Below are positions 10,337-23,680 of a stretch of 64,000 nt of DNA, in pieces; the first letter of the stretch is position 1, and each line of letters opens with the position of its first letter. The position numbers and the translations under genes are program-made. The DNA lies in the NCBI GenBank assembly GCA_037039925.1, contig JAXRKP010001178.1, positions 46,001 to 110,000 on the forward strand, given 5' to 3'. Source of the DNA: Doris montereyensis (Eukaryota > Mollusca > Gastropoda > Nudibranchia > Dorididae). Below the pieces are notes generated by a model. It saw nothing but the letters and a program-made list of their open reading frames with translations, was not told the origin of the DNA and did no database searches.

Positions 10337-12529
10337 TTAACCCTTGCATTCCCCACTCGCGTCGTGAGCTCTGCAGGTATTTAAACCCGGCGCTTGTCTG
10401 AAACCTGTGTCTCCAGTCAAAGAAAGAAAAAAAGATCTATGATCTTTTTGTGGAGTCTTAAGCTTCCTTGAACTTTTTGCCGTTGATGCCTTGTCCATGA
10501 ATTGTTTGGAGTAATTGTTGAGGAAGATGTTGACAGCTGACTTACAGAATCTGTGTACAAGATCTTGCATATCTTTGCCACATTTGTCACAACGTTTCCC
10601 CAACAATCCAACGTCTGAAAGCCTCCGTAAACTAAGCTTCAGTACAAGACATCTCTGGTTGGTGCTTGATAACATTCTTTGTTCATATTCAAGATTGCCA
10701 ATCAAGAGTTGAACGGTTTTATAAATTTCTGACATGATACCAACAGCAAAATCAGTTGGCCAAATCAAACCACCTCTGTCGAGAGCAGAAATATAAGCCA
10801 AAGATGCTGCTGTAGGTTCAACCTGCAGCTGTCGTTCTTGTTGGAATTCACTCTTGCAATCATCACATGTAATGTTGAGCAATGCTTTGCGAGAGCAATA
10901 TCCAGACACAAAAACCAGAGCTTTCAATTGTTCGGAAGCAAGTTCAACACCATCACAGTCAAACAACAAAGGAGAAAAAAAATGGATGTCCTCGTGACAG
11001 GATGAATCACTGGACCTTGTATCATCCAATGGCTCGGTGATATCTTTCAACGACAAAGTACCATCTGAAGCAGAAATAAATGTCAGCATGCTCATAAGCT
11101 TTAACTTTTTTTTCTCCTTCAAGAAGTTGCTGGACTGACACATGATAGTTACAACCACTCATCTGTCTGTATTGGCTGAAACGAAACTCCAGATCATCCG
11201 TTTAAAACTTGCCCAACAGCACATACTTGAATTTCTTGTGGAACAAAAGATAGAGAATAAATTCGAGGAATGGAGAAATCGTATGGAGCAAAGCATCCAT
11301 GGTTTCCCTTGACAACACACCTTCTCTTGGTTTGAAACCCAGTCCATTCCAATCTTTCAACCAGCACAAAGCAAATTTAAGGAATTGGAAATTAGAATGA
11401 GAGATGGAAGTAATTGGCTCACATCTCTCCTCCCTCAACCTCTTGCCTTTCCATGGATGCTTTACATTGAAAATATTCCACAGCTGAGTAACAAATAATA
11501 AAAATGCTTTCGTCCCACTGAAATCAACTTTCCAGTCCTGTCCAAACGTATCTAGAGCAGCTGCAGTCTTTCTGTCGAACATCCTCAACATCAGCTGAAC
11601 ACTCTGCTTCTCTGTCGACGAAGGATTTAAACACTTCCTATTCAAAGCTGGGGAAAGTTTCACAGTGGATGACTTCTCTGCCTCATAAATTGTACAAATA
11701 TGGCTAAGGGAAGCTCTAAGAATTGATGTAGAAGTAGATGGAGCCTCACTTGAGGTTGGTGGAAACATAAATGTTCTCTTCCAAATCTTTCTGGGACATC
11801 CAATTATTGCGAATACACTTGACGGGGTGAACTGTATCAAAAAAAAAAAAAAGTCTCTGTGTTGGTATTACAGGATTGGGAATAGAAGAGCAAAGTGTGC
11901 CACCACAGAGAAAAGTGAATGCATTGCGGTTAATTCTGTTGTTGTCAGAAATGACACACAATGCATGAAAGCCAACATCATGAAGAATTTGCAAAGTTTT
12001 AATGATTAAGCTTTGCAAGTATTTGGCATTGAGGTTTTTCACTGGCAAAATAGCTACAAGATCTTTCTGTTTGGAGAGAACAGAAGAAATCATGAAGACC
12101 TGCGCAGTACTTGCCTCGGAAACACTACAATTGACAGCAGATCCCTTTAACTTTCCTCCTTTATATGACAAATGAATCTCGTCCATCATGAGAATGACCT
12201 CACGCTCATGCTCTTGCATTTTGCTACACTTCTGTCGCAGGTACTCCTCGTGACTTTGAGATTCAACAAAACCACTCTTCATTTGGAACACAGAAGAAAG
12301 TCGTCTTAGATAAGAGGGATGGGACAAAGTAAGAAAAGAGTTACGAAGAAGGGAATAAGCACGAGGCGCTGAGGCAAATACTTGAAATGCCCAAAGCAAG
12401 GTAGAACAATCGTACCTCTTGGCAGAGGAGAAAAACGAGTTTAAGCTGTTCAATCAAAAACTTGACTTTAGGCATGGTCAACAATGATTCATTATCATCA
12501 CCATTATCATCACTTAACAAGTTATCCAT
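10337..12529 (-). pseudogene. P-element/THAP9-type transposase (copy P1), THAP domain absent
   Basis: Three overlapping frames give the P-type RNase H core. LMMDEIHLSYKGGKLKG (Asp near 12183) and VISDNNRINRNAF (Asp near 11946) match the first two catalytic blocks. FFDTVHPVKCIRNNW (near 11830) matches the conserved D-x-x-H-L-I-K-N-x-R-N segment. The C-terminal part (11158-10337) has LVFVSGYCSRKALL, CDDCKSEF and ALDRGGLIWP, then NQRCLVLKL and FCKSAVNIFLNNYSK, shared almost block for block with the copy at 35.4-37.9 kb. No THAP zinc finger or coiled coil is found upstream; the sequence abuts the tail of a different element near 12540. At least two frame changes occur, one in an A-run near 11845. 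This enzyme class moves P elements by cut-and-paste. Confidence 0.8.
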
Positions 12530-12577
12530 AGCAGAAACATAAATCTGAACTGATGTTCATTGCTTCTGCCATCAATC

Positions 12578-15015
12578 CTTTATCAAAGTTGAAGACTCCT
12601 TCCTTTTCATGGTGATTGGAGCCCACTCATCGTCCAACATCAACTTGAAATAAATTAAACCATCATGCTCATACCGCAGGGCCTGATATCTGTCACCACG
12701 GGATCGCCAGCTTTATCTCCAGGCCTGATGCTCTTTAGTGTATTGATGCCGTCGAAATTCAGAAAAAAGTCATGGCTCAGATACTTGACATTGTAAGGAC
12801 GAGGGGTCCTTCTCGCCTCCTCGATGACTCTGACATAGTCCGATGGCAAATGTATCTTTTTATTTTTCAATTTCCTTTCAATGACACTGTGGACACTGTC
12901 GGCCTCCATCTGCGTGTGTCCTTTTTCTCAAATTTTCTGCTCAATAACTTTGCCATGGAGCACCGCAAACCTGGAGAGAGCACTTGCCATTACTTTATTC
13001 CTATTTTGATAAGTGCACCCATCTGAATATATTATGTATTTATCAAATGATAGGTCTCTTTCAAGGTAGTCAGTCACCATAGAGGCAAATTCCTGAGCAC
13101 CTAAGCCCTCCTTCTCCTTCATGCCAGACATAGCACATGGCATCATGGGTTGCAAAATCAAAGATTGTAAAATCATGGACACATAACTTGGTCCGATAAT
13201 ATAGGGCTGAGGCTTTCAACATTGGACACAATAAAACAGCTTGCAAATCCATAGTTATGACTTTGCATTTCCCATCAACAGCTGATTGCTTGTCCATGAT
13301 TTTGTCTTGTTGAGCCCGGTCGTTCTTCTGTATGTGGCGAGTATAAGCAAGCTCATCAACGTGATTTTCTGAGTAGCCAATGCAAATATCGCATTGGTCC
13401 TTTCGAGGTCTGAAGATAGACATGTTGAGGCGAGAGAATTCGTCTGCAAAAGACAGGCCTTGTAAAGGTGTTTTGATTTGTCTTTGCAATATGTTTCATA
13501 AACATGGAACACATCGGCCATGGACTGATACATGGGTTCTAAGTAGATCTTGGTGGAAGACTTTCTACAATAATGCGACTCTAATCTTGGCAGGGAATTT
13601 AGAAAGGATGTCAAAGTGCATCTCCTGACTGATTCTTTGGGCATCGTTTGACGAGGGGCGTTTGTCGAATCATTATCTTTGTTGATTCGTTTCCGAATCC
13701 ACCATTCTTTTAGTCCAGATGTAGCCTGAAACATTTTGGAACAAACCTGGAGTCGCCCATTGTTTGATTCTAGATAAGATTTGAGAGAATTTTTGTCTGC
13801 GAAAATGTCTCTGCATTTACTTTTCTTTGTTTTACAACGCCTGCCACAACATGGGACATAACAAAGATCTCTTTTTGAGGTTGGGTTAAAGCCCAAACTT
13901 TCTTGAATATATGTTCCCTTTCATCATCAGATATCTTTGCACACTTATACTTTTTACAGTTACATCTTTCACCCATTTTTCTCTTTTCTTTCTCGACATT
14001 TTCAAACACTTTGAATGACTCATCTGTGTATCTTCGACCACTGTAAGAGAGACCATTCTCCTCCTTTTTTGTTGATAGACTTCTGCCACCTAGCAGGATG
14101 TGCTTTCCTTTTTCGTCCAGCATTCAGATTATTAATATCATCCTGCTCATCTTGTACACCAGTCGCAACTACATGCAACCCAGCATCAACAGCTTCGCCT
14201 TGAGCATCAGCACCACCTCCTATACCACCAGCAGCATCACTACCTTCTTCGCCACCATCGGCATCATCATTTTCTATATCATCAGCATGATCATTACATT
14301 CTATGCCAACATCATCTGCACCACTCTCAGTAACATCAACATCACCACTTCCTGTGCCATCAACAACATCATCACTTTCATTTCTCTCTATACCATCAAT
14401 GCCATGAATAACATCGTCACCTGTGGTACCAGCAGCAACACCATTTTCGATACCTTCAACAACAACACCATTTTCATTATCCTCAACAACAACGTTTCCA
14501 GTATCATCTACAAAACCACCATTTTCATTATCATCAACAACAACATTTTCAGTATCATTAACAACACCACCATTTTAAGCAGCTTCACTAATAACAACAC
14601 TTTTCAGTATCATAAATAGCAATACCATTTTCGATACCGTCAACAACATGCAAAAACAGTTTCCGTATCATCGATGACATCACCACATTCAGTATCATCA
14701 ATTACATTTCCCTCCTTTACCACCAACAATATTCGCACCTACAACACCAACACCGCCAATGGTCACATCACTGTGAACGTTTTGATGACCATTTACTTGA
14801 CATGCACCCATATCAGGATGTCGTGACAAGTCAGAATCACATTCAGAGTTCTTCCCATCCCAGGATAATGATAATATTCCATCTTCATCTTCAAGCACAG
14901 CATTGATATCAAGAGACACGTTTAACAACGAACTGAAAGATAGATCACGCAATGAAATGTTTACAGCATGTCCACGAGAGGTATCTTCAACGACTTGTCG
15001 AGGAGTTGATGTCAT
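12578..15015 (-). pseudogene. RNase H-fold transposase-like gene, family 'SHYCRK/GQNRN', copy 1
   Basis: ATG at 15015 (MTSTPRQVVEDTSRG) begins an acidic N-terminus that continues, after a frame change near 14700, through about 140 open codons of Asp/Glu/Gly/Val repeats (14580-14130, no internal ATG). Then come GRKRKAHPARWQKSI, CNCKKYKCAKISDDERE and IFKKVWAL, PRLESHYCRKSSTKIYL (about 13575), FRPRKDQCDIC, ITMDLQAVLLCP, MCYVWHEGEGG, YIIYSDGCTYQNRNK (about 13025), ADSVHSVIERK (about 12905) and a tail DGLIYFKLMLDDEWAPI (about 12640). The conserved D/D/H-E blocks resemble a DDE/RNase H transposase seen repeatedly in metazoan genomes without an agreed name; a Sola-type affiliation is possible but unproven. 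Several frame changes break the gene. Confidence 0.65.
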
Positions 15016-15785
15016 TGGCTGCGATATGAAAGCATCATCTTTTACTCTTCAAACACAGTCGCGCCTTCAACTTGATTTACGCGGAAAGAGTTTCGTAAAG
15101 CTGTGACCAATAGCAAGCCGCGTTTATAGCAGACGATAAAAACTTGTCTTTATTGGTCAGATCTCTTTGAGCGTCAGATCTTAAGTGGGGGAATTGCCTT
15201 CTCAAGCGAAAATAAGAAAAAAACGATTTTTCGACAAATCCGGATATACGTGTTTAGAGAATTACATCGACGATATGATATGTTCCTATTCTACAATGTT
15301 AGATCTAGATCTAGTCTAGATCTTATCAAGATCTACGGCTATGATGAGTTGGCAAGGTGCCCCCCCCCCCCCAAGGTATAACAGTACTACAGCAAGAAGA
15401 CAAGGCCAACTGCTAGAACTAGATCTATAGGTCTATATCTAGTGGCTCGTGTGACAAATTAATCCAGTTTACATGATTACGTGTAAAATAAAAACAGAAA
15501 AAAAAAGCAAACGTCATCTAGATTCTAGATCTAGTCCTTATTTTTTAGATTCGAATAATGAATAAGCTGTTTGGTTTAGGAAATAGATATACACTAACAT
15601 CTAAATATTTAAATATAGATTATTTGAAATGATTATTTTATAATAATACTAAATATAATATAGATCTATACAGTAACAGCAAGAACAGATGGTTAACATG
15701 AATGAACGTGAACTATGTGTGTATGAAATTGAAAAAGTGGCAGCCAAGTTGAACCAGTAGGAAATACAACGTACTAGATCTATAC
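15016..15785. other. A+T-rich interval with dispersed AGATCT words, no gene
   Basis: Holds short TCTAGATC runs (15300-15330, 15520-15540) and a C-run at 15361-15372. No coding signal is visible. Confidence 0.5.
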
Positions 15786-16072
15786 TTTTGTAATAATCCT
15801 TATTGAGCCTTCGACTCATGGGGCCATTGATTAATCTGGTTTCTGTGGCGTGAATCGGATAATGACAGATTAAATCTAACACCTTCTGGACAGGACGCCA
15901 GTCCATCGCAGAATAATTTCCAGCCGAAGCTGTACCCATTTTGCACCTGGGTGGAGAGAAGCAATTGGAGTAAATTTTTTTGCTTAAGGAAAAAACACAA
16001 TGGTTTGTGGGCGCTCCTTGATACCTCACGGTCCGTTGTCCAACGCATTATCCACTCTGCCATCGCGCCTCC
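15786..16072 (-). mobile_element. tRNA-derived SINE
   Basis: On the minus strand it starts GGAGGCGCGATGGCAGAGTG at 16072. TGGCAGAGTGG fits the Pol III box A; box B is degenerate (GGTATCAAGG). A body follows with GCGATGGACTGGCGTCCTGT (about 15900), a conserved-core-like block reminiscent of shared metazoan SINE central domains, and an A/T-rich tail (AATAAGGATTATTAC). The length of about 290 bp fits a SINE. No target duplication was identified. Confidence 0.65.
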
Positions 16073-16229
16073 ATACTTTTGTACTTTTATATTAATGGAT
16101 TTATTTTTGTCATTCTACTTATTATCATTGTTTGTTGATTGCATAACCATCTAAATAACATATATTTATGAGGTCATTGAAAACATACTATTAATATTAC
16201 AAAACTATTTACTACTTACCCACAGTCAG

Positions 16230-18201
16230 CTATCCAAATATTTACATACACGCCTGCCCCAGTTTGCCAGGGTTTACCCTTACTGGTTGAGAAACAGCAC
16301 CCACCGTCTTGGTAAGGTGATGGCGCTGTGTCCCACTGTCTTTAAACAGGTACCTGTCCTGAATAAGCCGTTCATGGTGGTGGATCATGGTGTTACCAAA
16401 TAGTTTGCAAGCCTCTTTGATGACTTGACAAACATGATTATCCCCTGTTTCCAGGTTGGATCATTCCAGGCTGTGACTCCAAATATCAGGAAAAACTGAA
16501 GTGCTGACAGCTGAAAGGACATTGTTTGTAACTGTGGTGATCAAATGTTTGTCAACACCACGGATAACTCCCTTAGTGATAAAAGTTTCACGGAAGTGTT
16601 TGTCTGCTGACTTAATCACTGTGAACATGTCATCACTCCTGATGAGTCCACCATTTGAAGCTCTCTGTGTAAAGCTTGCAAATGTGTCTGAGCCATTTTT
16701 CACCATGAGTGATTGAGCACATTTGAGCATTCAGCTCTGTCTGCGACTTTACAGGCGATGAAACCACTAATGTAGTACAGAGAGAGTGGTCATGAAAAAT
16801 GCTTGGTTTTTCCAAGACACAAAGCAAGTGTTGCAGTTCCTTGCAGCATGTTGGTTTTGAAGAAGCAATGGCTTTGTTGGATGGCTCTTCAATTGCCACA
16901 CAGTTGGCCTTTGCGAAGCTACCACACCGTTTTTTAGCAAAAGAGCGCGGAGTGCCCATTTGAATTGCGCAGGAGTCGGGTTATTGTTCCAACCATTCTT
17001 CCTACGGTTCCTGCTAAAGAATGTCTCTAAGTGGTCTTGGCTGAGGCGATATGTCAGAAAGTAGTCATACCCCATGTCGCAAAGAAGTCTCTTGCTTAGA
17101 CCAATCACAGAGTGCAAAGTGCAGATGAAACCTAGGGAAGCCTGTTTTCCGTTGTCCGGTAACAAGGGTTTTCCTGAGGAATCTGTGAGCTCCAAAATGT
17201 ATTGGACATCTTTTGTTACTTGTCGGGATCTGAATTCCAGATTTGATGTCCTCATGGGGCTCTTGAATGCCTTTCCGAAGGGGCTAGACGAATTGCAGAG
17301 GTCGAACAATCTGTCAAATACTTTCCAGGAAAGTTGTTGTTGCTTCACTTCCAGGAAACTGAGGAAGGTTCATTTCTTCCTTAAAAAATTGATTGCCGTT
17401 GCGACTGAGGAAGAAATTGTCTGCACCGCGAATTTGACGTTCATTTTGTTTTTGCTGTAGTTAACATGTTTCCCCCTCATTTTATTGGCCAAGACCAGGT
17501 TGTCTTCCTTTGAATATTGTCAAGGTGGACAATGAATTCCCAGTTGATCTGCTGGCCCTGGTGATACAGTACCATGAGATTACCTAAACAGTTTCTTATG
17601 TTTTTAATTAGATGACAAGCATCGTATACAAAAAATACTTGCTCGTCTGTGACTGGGTGACTAAAGGTGTGTTTAAAATTTAAATTTTTGGTGGTTATTT
17701 CACACCCCAAGGCTGCAGCAGTTGCTTGGTTGGTGTAGCAAACATCACATATGACTGCATGTACCGTGTAATCTATCTCGGACAGCAGAATTAGTGCATC
17801 TTTGACGATTTGTGCTTGTGTTTCTGCAGAGATAAAGTTGATGAAAAAGTAACCGATGGGTTGCTTGAAGTGTTGTTTTAATCCAACAACCATCACAACA
17901 AGTACCTGAAGAGCCGGCGAGTCATTGTCGTCCACAGTCATCTCACCTAAATCTACTGAACCTATGTAGCACTTTTTGCTGTAGTCATACCACCATCCTT
18001 TTTTAGGTGCATACAATCAAACATAACTGCAACATCTGATGTCTCAGGCGTGTGCGTCTGGTGTAGCGTCTGCAGGACTTCTGTCATAAAGCCTGGCTTG
18101 CAGTCTCTAGATTTTGCCCATTTCTGGATTGAAGAGGGGTGAGGCAAGGAGATGAATTTTCTGACATAATCGTAGGCTTTGCTGCTGTAAAAGAGATTCA
18201 C
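16230..18201 (-). pseudogene. P-element/THAP9-type transposase (copy P2)
   Basis: From 18201, YSSKAYDYVRKFISLPHPSS leads into VAVMFDCMHLKKDGG (first catalytic block, Asp retained), VHAVICDVCYTNQATA (second Asp), FFVYDACHLIKNIRNCLGN, and YFLTYRLSQDHLETFFS, where the Glu fits the last catalytic position. The C-terminal part (16959-16461) has SNGGLIRSDDMF and ends with RYLFKDSGTQRHHLTK. Four frame segments are needed, so it is not intact. No THAP finger is found between 18201 and the next element. It differs from P1 and resembles the 19.8-22.4 kb copy more closely (the SQDH and D-A-C-H-L-I-K-N blocks). Confidence 0.8.
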
Positions 18202-18788
18202 CTCTTATAGTACCTAGAGCCCGCGCAGCCTCTCTTTGTTCTACTCTGCCATGGGATAGTTAGACACTACCGGCGGCCATTTTGTGATGGGCTGGCTGCT
18301 CGCTGCAGCGACGGCCCATCACATAGGCTAGCCTCCTAAACACGAGTATGAGTATGACATATAATATATGCCTACATTGCTTACTTTATGTTTTCACTAG
18401 GCTCGCGCACCTAATGACCCGGGAGCCAATTAGTTAGGATAAAACTTTACAAATCAATTTTAAAACGAAGGAAAATATAAATAATATTTAATATTATGAA
18501 CTATTATAGAAAGAGAGGACAGAGGGTGATTAGACTAAAACTTGAATAATCAACAATGAAGACATCCTTTCTTCACTAGCGCTACTCACTGCTAAATTGT
18601 GGAATAAATTGAATCCTAATATTAGAAGTAGCGAAAGTGTTGATAATCTTAAACATAAACTACAATATGAAATACTTAAATCATCATATAGGCATAATAT
18701 AAGTCTTTTTGTTTGTTTGTTGCTTTATTTTGGGCGTATTGTCAGTAATACTTAACCCAGTTGAGTTGTGTCAGTTTATTTGAAGAAG
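18202..18788. other. 5' flank of P2, no gene; short hairpin
   Basis: A 9-bp inverted repeat (GTGATGGGC ... GCCCATCAC, about 18284-18322) surrounds a GC-rich loop with CTGCTCGCTGCAGCG. The rest is A+T-rich and lacks coding signal. Confidence 0.45.
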
Positions 18789-18955
<167 letters not shown>

Positions 18956-19362
18956 GGGGGGCAAGGAGTACGTTGGCAGAAAAATACAGGCGGAGGTATC
19001 AACTTTAGACATGCATGCAAAGTATTGATATAATTAATAAAATTGTAACCAAGTAGATCTGACAAATATCTATTTACAGCACAGAAACAAAAACATGGCC
19101 TAGTTGACCTGGATACTACATGACGGTCATATAAATAAATAAAAAAGACAATACAATGGCAGAAAAGATATAATGGATGGATAAGTGCATGAATAGAAAA
19201 AAAGTCCAGAATTGGTAAAACCAGCCATGGAAGATGCTGTGTAAAACAACAGGTATCTAACAACACTTTAAAGTGCCACTAGGTGACAGTATACAACATG
19301 TACAAAGAGTAGAGATTGTAATTAATGTTTATGTATTATTAAACCTGTAAGTAGTGGGAAAG

Positions 19363-19365
<3 letters not shown>
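18956..19365. other. Spacer between two (GA)n arrays, no gene
   Basis: A+T-rich with no coding or structural signal. Confidence 0.5.
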
Positions 19366-19629
<264 letters not shown>

Positions 19630-19751
19630 GAGCAAAGCAGAGAGAAATAATTTTTATGATAAACAAGCTATTACACATTTTTGTGTGTAATAAAACTGTA
19701 CTCACATTTAAAAATTCTGATACCAGTAACTCACACAGCTACCTTGTCCCA

Positions 19752-22351
19752 CTACATATATTCCGTTGCATCACTGATGCAGAAAAAAGAATAGTCTTGT
19801 TTAGTCGATGACGAACTGATCCTGTTTTTTTTTCTGATGAACCGTTGTGTGAACAACTTAGCATGATGATGCAAAAATGGTCTTGCAAAAATGTTCATCA
19901 CATCCTTCATAATTAGAGTGGCATGGTCGGCCTCAATCTCAAGATGATGATCTGTCATGTGGTCTGTAAGGTCTTTAAAAAGACTGGGCCTCAGAGCTGC
20001 GCTTACCTCGATGGTCACTTTAGTGAGCAAGACTTTCGAGACAGATCGCATCGGCCCCTGTGAAGATGCCGCCAGCAGTCGTCGCAGCACCTTGTCAGCT
20101 TTTTTAACGATGTTGAAGATGTCCGAAGTGGCGTAAAGAAGTCCACCATTGTCCCTTCGTTCTGTAAACGATGTGTATTGACATGTAGTTGGTGTCTGAG
20201 GTGCTTGGGATGCCACAAATTGTGCACACCTTGTGCATGTAATAGTCTTCATTATTTTCATGCTGATGAAGCCACTGATGTAAAATAATGCACTGTCATG
20301 ATATGGTCCAGGGGTTGAGACAATTCTGGCCATCTCATCGTATGGCATGGGTAGTTCCTCCTCTTCTGTCCGAACATCATCCTCAGGCTCTGTAGAGCAG
20401 ATGGTGTCATCAAGGGTGGTCAGGGGGAGGCAGTTTCAGAACTAGATGCAAGTACTCCATTCTTCATCAACAAGGAACGCAGGGCATACTGAAACTGGAG
20501 AACATTTGGTTTGTTATTCCACCCCCGCGACGACGGATTCTAGAAAAAACATTTCAATGTGGTCTTGGGAGAACCGATACGTTAAAATGTACCTGTAGTC
20601 CTGGTCCAGAAGTTCTTTTGAGATGGCAAGAAGTGACTTCATAGTAACAATAAATCCAATGAAGCCTGTCTTTCTTTTGCACCGCACGAGTTGTTGCCCA
20701 CTAGCTTCGGTCAGTGACAAGATATATTTGCAGGCCTTTTCGACAAAAACGTCTTTGGCCGAGAGGTTATGGCGCGTTATCGGACATTTGAATCCTCTGG
20801 CCAGACGATTGGAGCTGTTGCAAAAGTCGAAAATCTTGTCGAACCATCGAAGGAAGTTGCACGTTGCTTCACTGCCAGCAAATTGGGGAAGATGCAAATC
20901 ATCTCTTAAGAAATCAATGGCTGTTGCTACAGATGAGCTCAGTGTTTGCACTGCCATTGAAACATTCATCTTGTTTTTTACAAAGTCAAGGTGGGCTCCC
21001 CTAATTTTGTTTGCAAGATGAAGGTTGTCCTCATATTGCAGTCTATGGAGCTGAATGACATAGTCCCACTTTATTGACTCTCCATGTGAAAACAGAATGC
21101 CTTTGTCGCCAAAACAATTCCTCACATTTTTTATCAAATGGCATGGATCAAAGATGAAGTTGATGGTGTCTGATGGTTTTGTTGGGTGTTCATGCTAGTG
21201 TTGATGTTCTCGGGTTTTAGTGAGCAGCCTAGAGGTATTGTTGTTGACTGATTGGTGTAAGCACCATCGCAAGTAACTGCTTTCACATTGAAGCCTGCCT
21301 CTGTCAACAACATAATGGTATCTGTAACAAGCTGAGCCTGCTGTTTGGCACCTATCTTGTCAATTAAAAATAGCCTATTGGATGTTTAAAAGAATTTCTT
21401 AACACCAACAACTAAGAAAACAAGAATTTCAGATGCTTTAGAGTCTGGTGATGCAATCTGCAGATGTCCATGATTCACATACCCCACCATTCGTTGCTGC
21501 TTCTGGTTGTAAATGATTTGTTGACGCAAAAACAAGGCACACGTCCTTCATACTGCTGTCCTTTTCAGTTTTGCTTTCAAACCTTCTATAACATCTGCCA
21601 GAAAACCTGGTTCAGTGTTGTCAGAGGAAGCCCATCGTCGTATTGTGTCTGGATGCGGGAGGTGTAAATGTTGGCGGATAAACTCGTACGCCTGGGCACT
21701 GTAAAAGTGCAGAGAAACCGCAAATGATTTTAAATCCTCAGAATAGTTCATCTTAAATTTGCTTGCATTCACAGCTTTCAGCTCATTTTCAATTAGTGTA
21801 AATGTATTGGTGTCAAAATTCTGACTCAACAAATCCAATTGTTCTTGTTGCAACACATGTTGGTCTTTCAGTTCATTTAAAAGGCTTTCAATCTTTCTGT
21901 CTCTCCTGACTAATTTTCTCTTTATATTCTTCAAATCTGCTGCTGTGTTGTTCTGTTTTGCCTGGATTGTATTAAGCTTTTTCTTGAGTCTTGTGGAGGT
22001 GGTCCTCAACTGAAGAATGTGAATACCGGTGATCATTCTGTAAGGCGTCAATCAGTCAATGCAAGGTTTTTTTGGTTTGCTGGCAGTACTAGACTGAGGA
22101 AGTGTCCTTTTTTTGGCGATGGTCTTCTAGGCGTTTGTGTGTTCTTGTGTGCTGGGTAATGTTGGAACACTGATGGAACGGCATCTTCACGCAACATGCG
22201 CTTGTCCAGGCCCTTGTAGTTGTCAGACTCTAAAAAGTGTTCACTACAAACTTTGTCATTTTTAGTTGGCATCCAGTCTGTTCCATTTCCATTTTTTCTG
22301 CTGATTCTGGCTAACCATTTTGCAAACTGACTAGGCTCCTTCAATGGAAAC
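19752..22351 (-). pseudogene. P-element/THAP9-type transposase with THAP domain (copy P3)
   Basis: A TTTTTTTTCACAG acceptor places an exon start at 22351. The exon encodes the body of a THAP zinc finger (RFPLKEPSQFAKWL, VCSEHFLESDNYKG, AVPSVF), so the first CxxC pair must lie in an unlocated upstream exon. A coiled coil follows (22000-21850), then LHFYSAQAYEFIRQHLHLPHP, VKAVTCDGAYTNQSTT (about 21280; second Asp), MIKNVRNCFGDKG, YILTYRFSQDHIEMFFLES, and the C-terminal domain with YISGFISMK and RDNGGLLYATSDIF. The first catalytic block near 21510 reads LFLRQQIIYNQKQQRMVGYV and lacks the expected D-A-M, apparently through a short deletion. Frame changes near 21140, 20500 and 20380 break the gene. 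Confidence 0.85.
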
Positions 22352-22380
22352 CTGTGAAAAAAAAGTTTCATTGTATACAA

Positions 22381-23680
22381 TTACTTTTAAAACTTTTCAC
22401 CAGAGGGATATACCATTAGTTTGTTACATACTCAATAGTATTAAAAACAAGAGCCGGAGAAGGTCTGCTGCACCCAAATAATTAATTTTTACATACCAGT
22501 ACTATGAGTGAATTTAAACAGTTTGTAAAAAGGCTTTGGGATTAATAATAAGTGAAAGAACAGAGATACATAATGAAAAATAAATCAATTTAATTTTCAT
22601 CACACTTATAATGAAGATTATTATTCATGAATTCATGTAGGCCTATTGAGTCTAGAGATAAAACAGGTAGATACAAATTCTACTAGATTTGTAAGTCAAT
22701 AGGTTTAAAATCAAAACATATATAAGGTTATTAAAATGTTGACACCAAAAGGATCCCAACATTATTCACTTTGGTCAAACTACACGTACTGTTTTATCTG
22801 GTACAGATAGTAAACCGACAGTGTGTAGTTTGACCAAAACAAACAAACAAAAAGTTAACAATGCAGGAATCTTGTTCTATGTTGCGAAAGGTTTGCTTGA
22901 GAGAACGTCCGAAGCAGCAATGTGCTTACCGTAGATAATTATTAGATATAGATAGATATGTCTAGATTCACTCTATATTAATATTATTTTTAATTCAAAA
23001 TGGCCTTCATACCAAAATATATCATAAATATTGGCCCAGGGCCTATACATTTATTTGCAAATTTAAGTTATGAGCTATTCTGTATAAAAAGTCTTTATTA
23101 TACAGAAAATTGTTTGTGGTCTGTCAGTTCAGAGAAGTCCTTTCGTTTATTTCACCTTGCTTACAGATTGGTACTTCTTCGGTATTTACCACCCAGCTTG
23201 ATTTACTTTTTTGAGTCGAATTTATTGGGGCAGAAAAAGGGAAATGTGAGGTGGTGGGACATTATTATTATATAATGAAATATTAATAATATCGAAAAGC
23301 CTAAATAAAGATGACATGAGTGAGATGGGTGGTACATAGATCTAGATTCTAGGTGTACCGAAGAAGCGATCTAAGATTAAAATTAAAAAACAAAAAAAGA
23401 TCTACTTACTTGTGAAATGATAGAGTTGCCCTGTCACTGTCACAGCTTTGTTGTGACACAGGAAAACACAACAGTGTTGAACCATGGTAACAGCAATGGT
23501 CAAGGTCAGTGGTAGATGGGTGAACGTTTAGAGTTTCTCGGATTTGTTTACAAACACTGTCGAAATCGAAACTGACTGCTAGCGATAGCGACAGCCAAAC
23601 ACAAAATGGCCGCCGAAGCTTTCTATTGGCGCTATGATATTTGACCTTTACGGCGTCTAGATTTATAAAGGTGAAGGTCT
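22381..23680. other. Non-coding interval between P3 and P4A
   Basis: A+T-rich. Contains one strong hairpin (listed separately) and scattered AGATCT words. No exon could be supported. Confidence 0.5.
22770..22838. repeat. Perfect 16-bp stem hairpin
   Basis: TTTGGTCAAACTACAC at 22770-22785 pairs with GTGTAGTTTGACCAAA at 22823-22838 around a 37-nt loop. Could be a tiny MITE/foldback remnant or a transcript hairpin. Confidence 0.8.

Noticed and set aside
9967..10356. Poly-His minus-strand frame
   Set aside because: Produced by the (GAT)n microsatellite.
14098..14619. 173-residue Ile/Thr/Ser-rich plus-strand frame
   Set aside because: It is the antisense shadow of the acidic tract of the minus-strand transposase-like gene.
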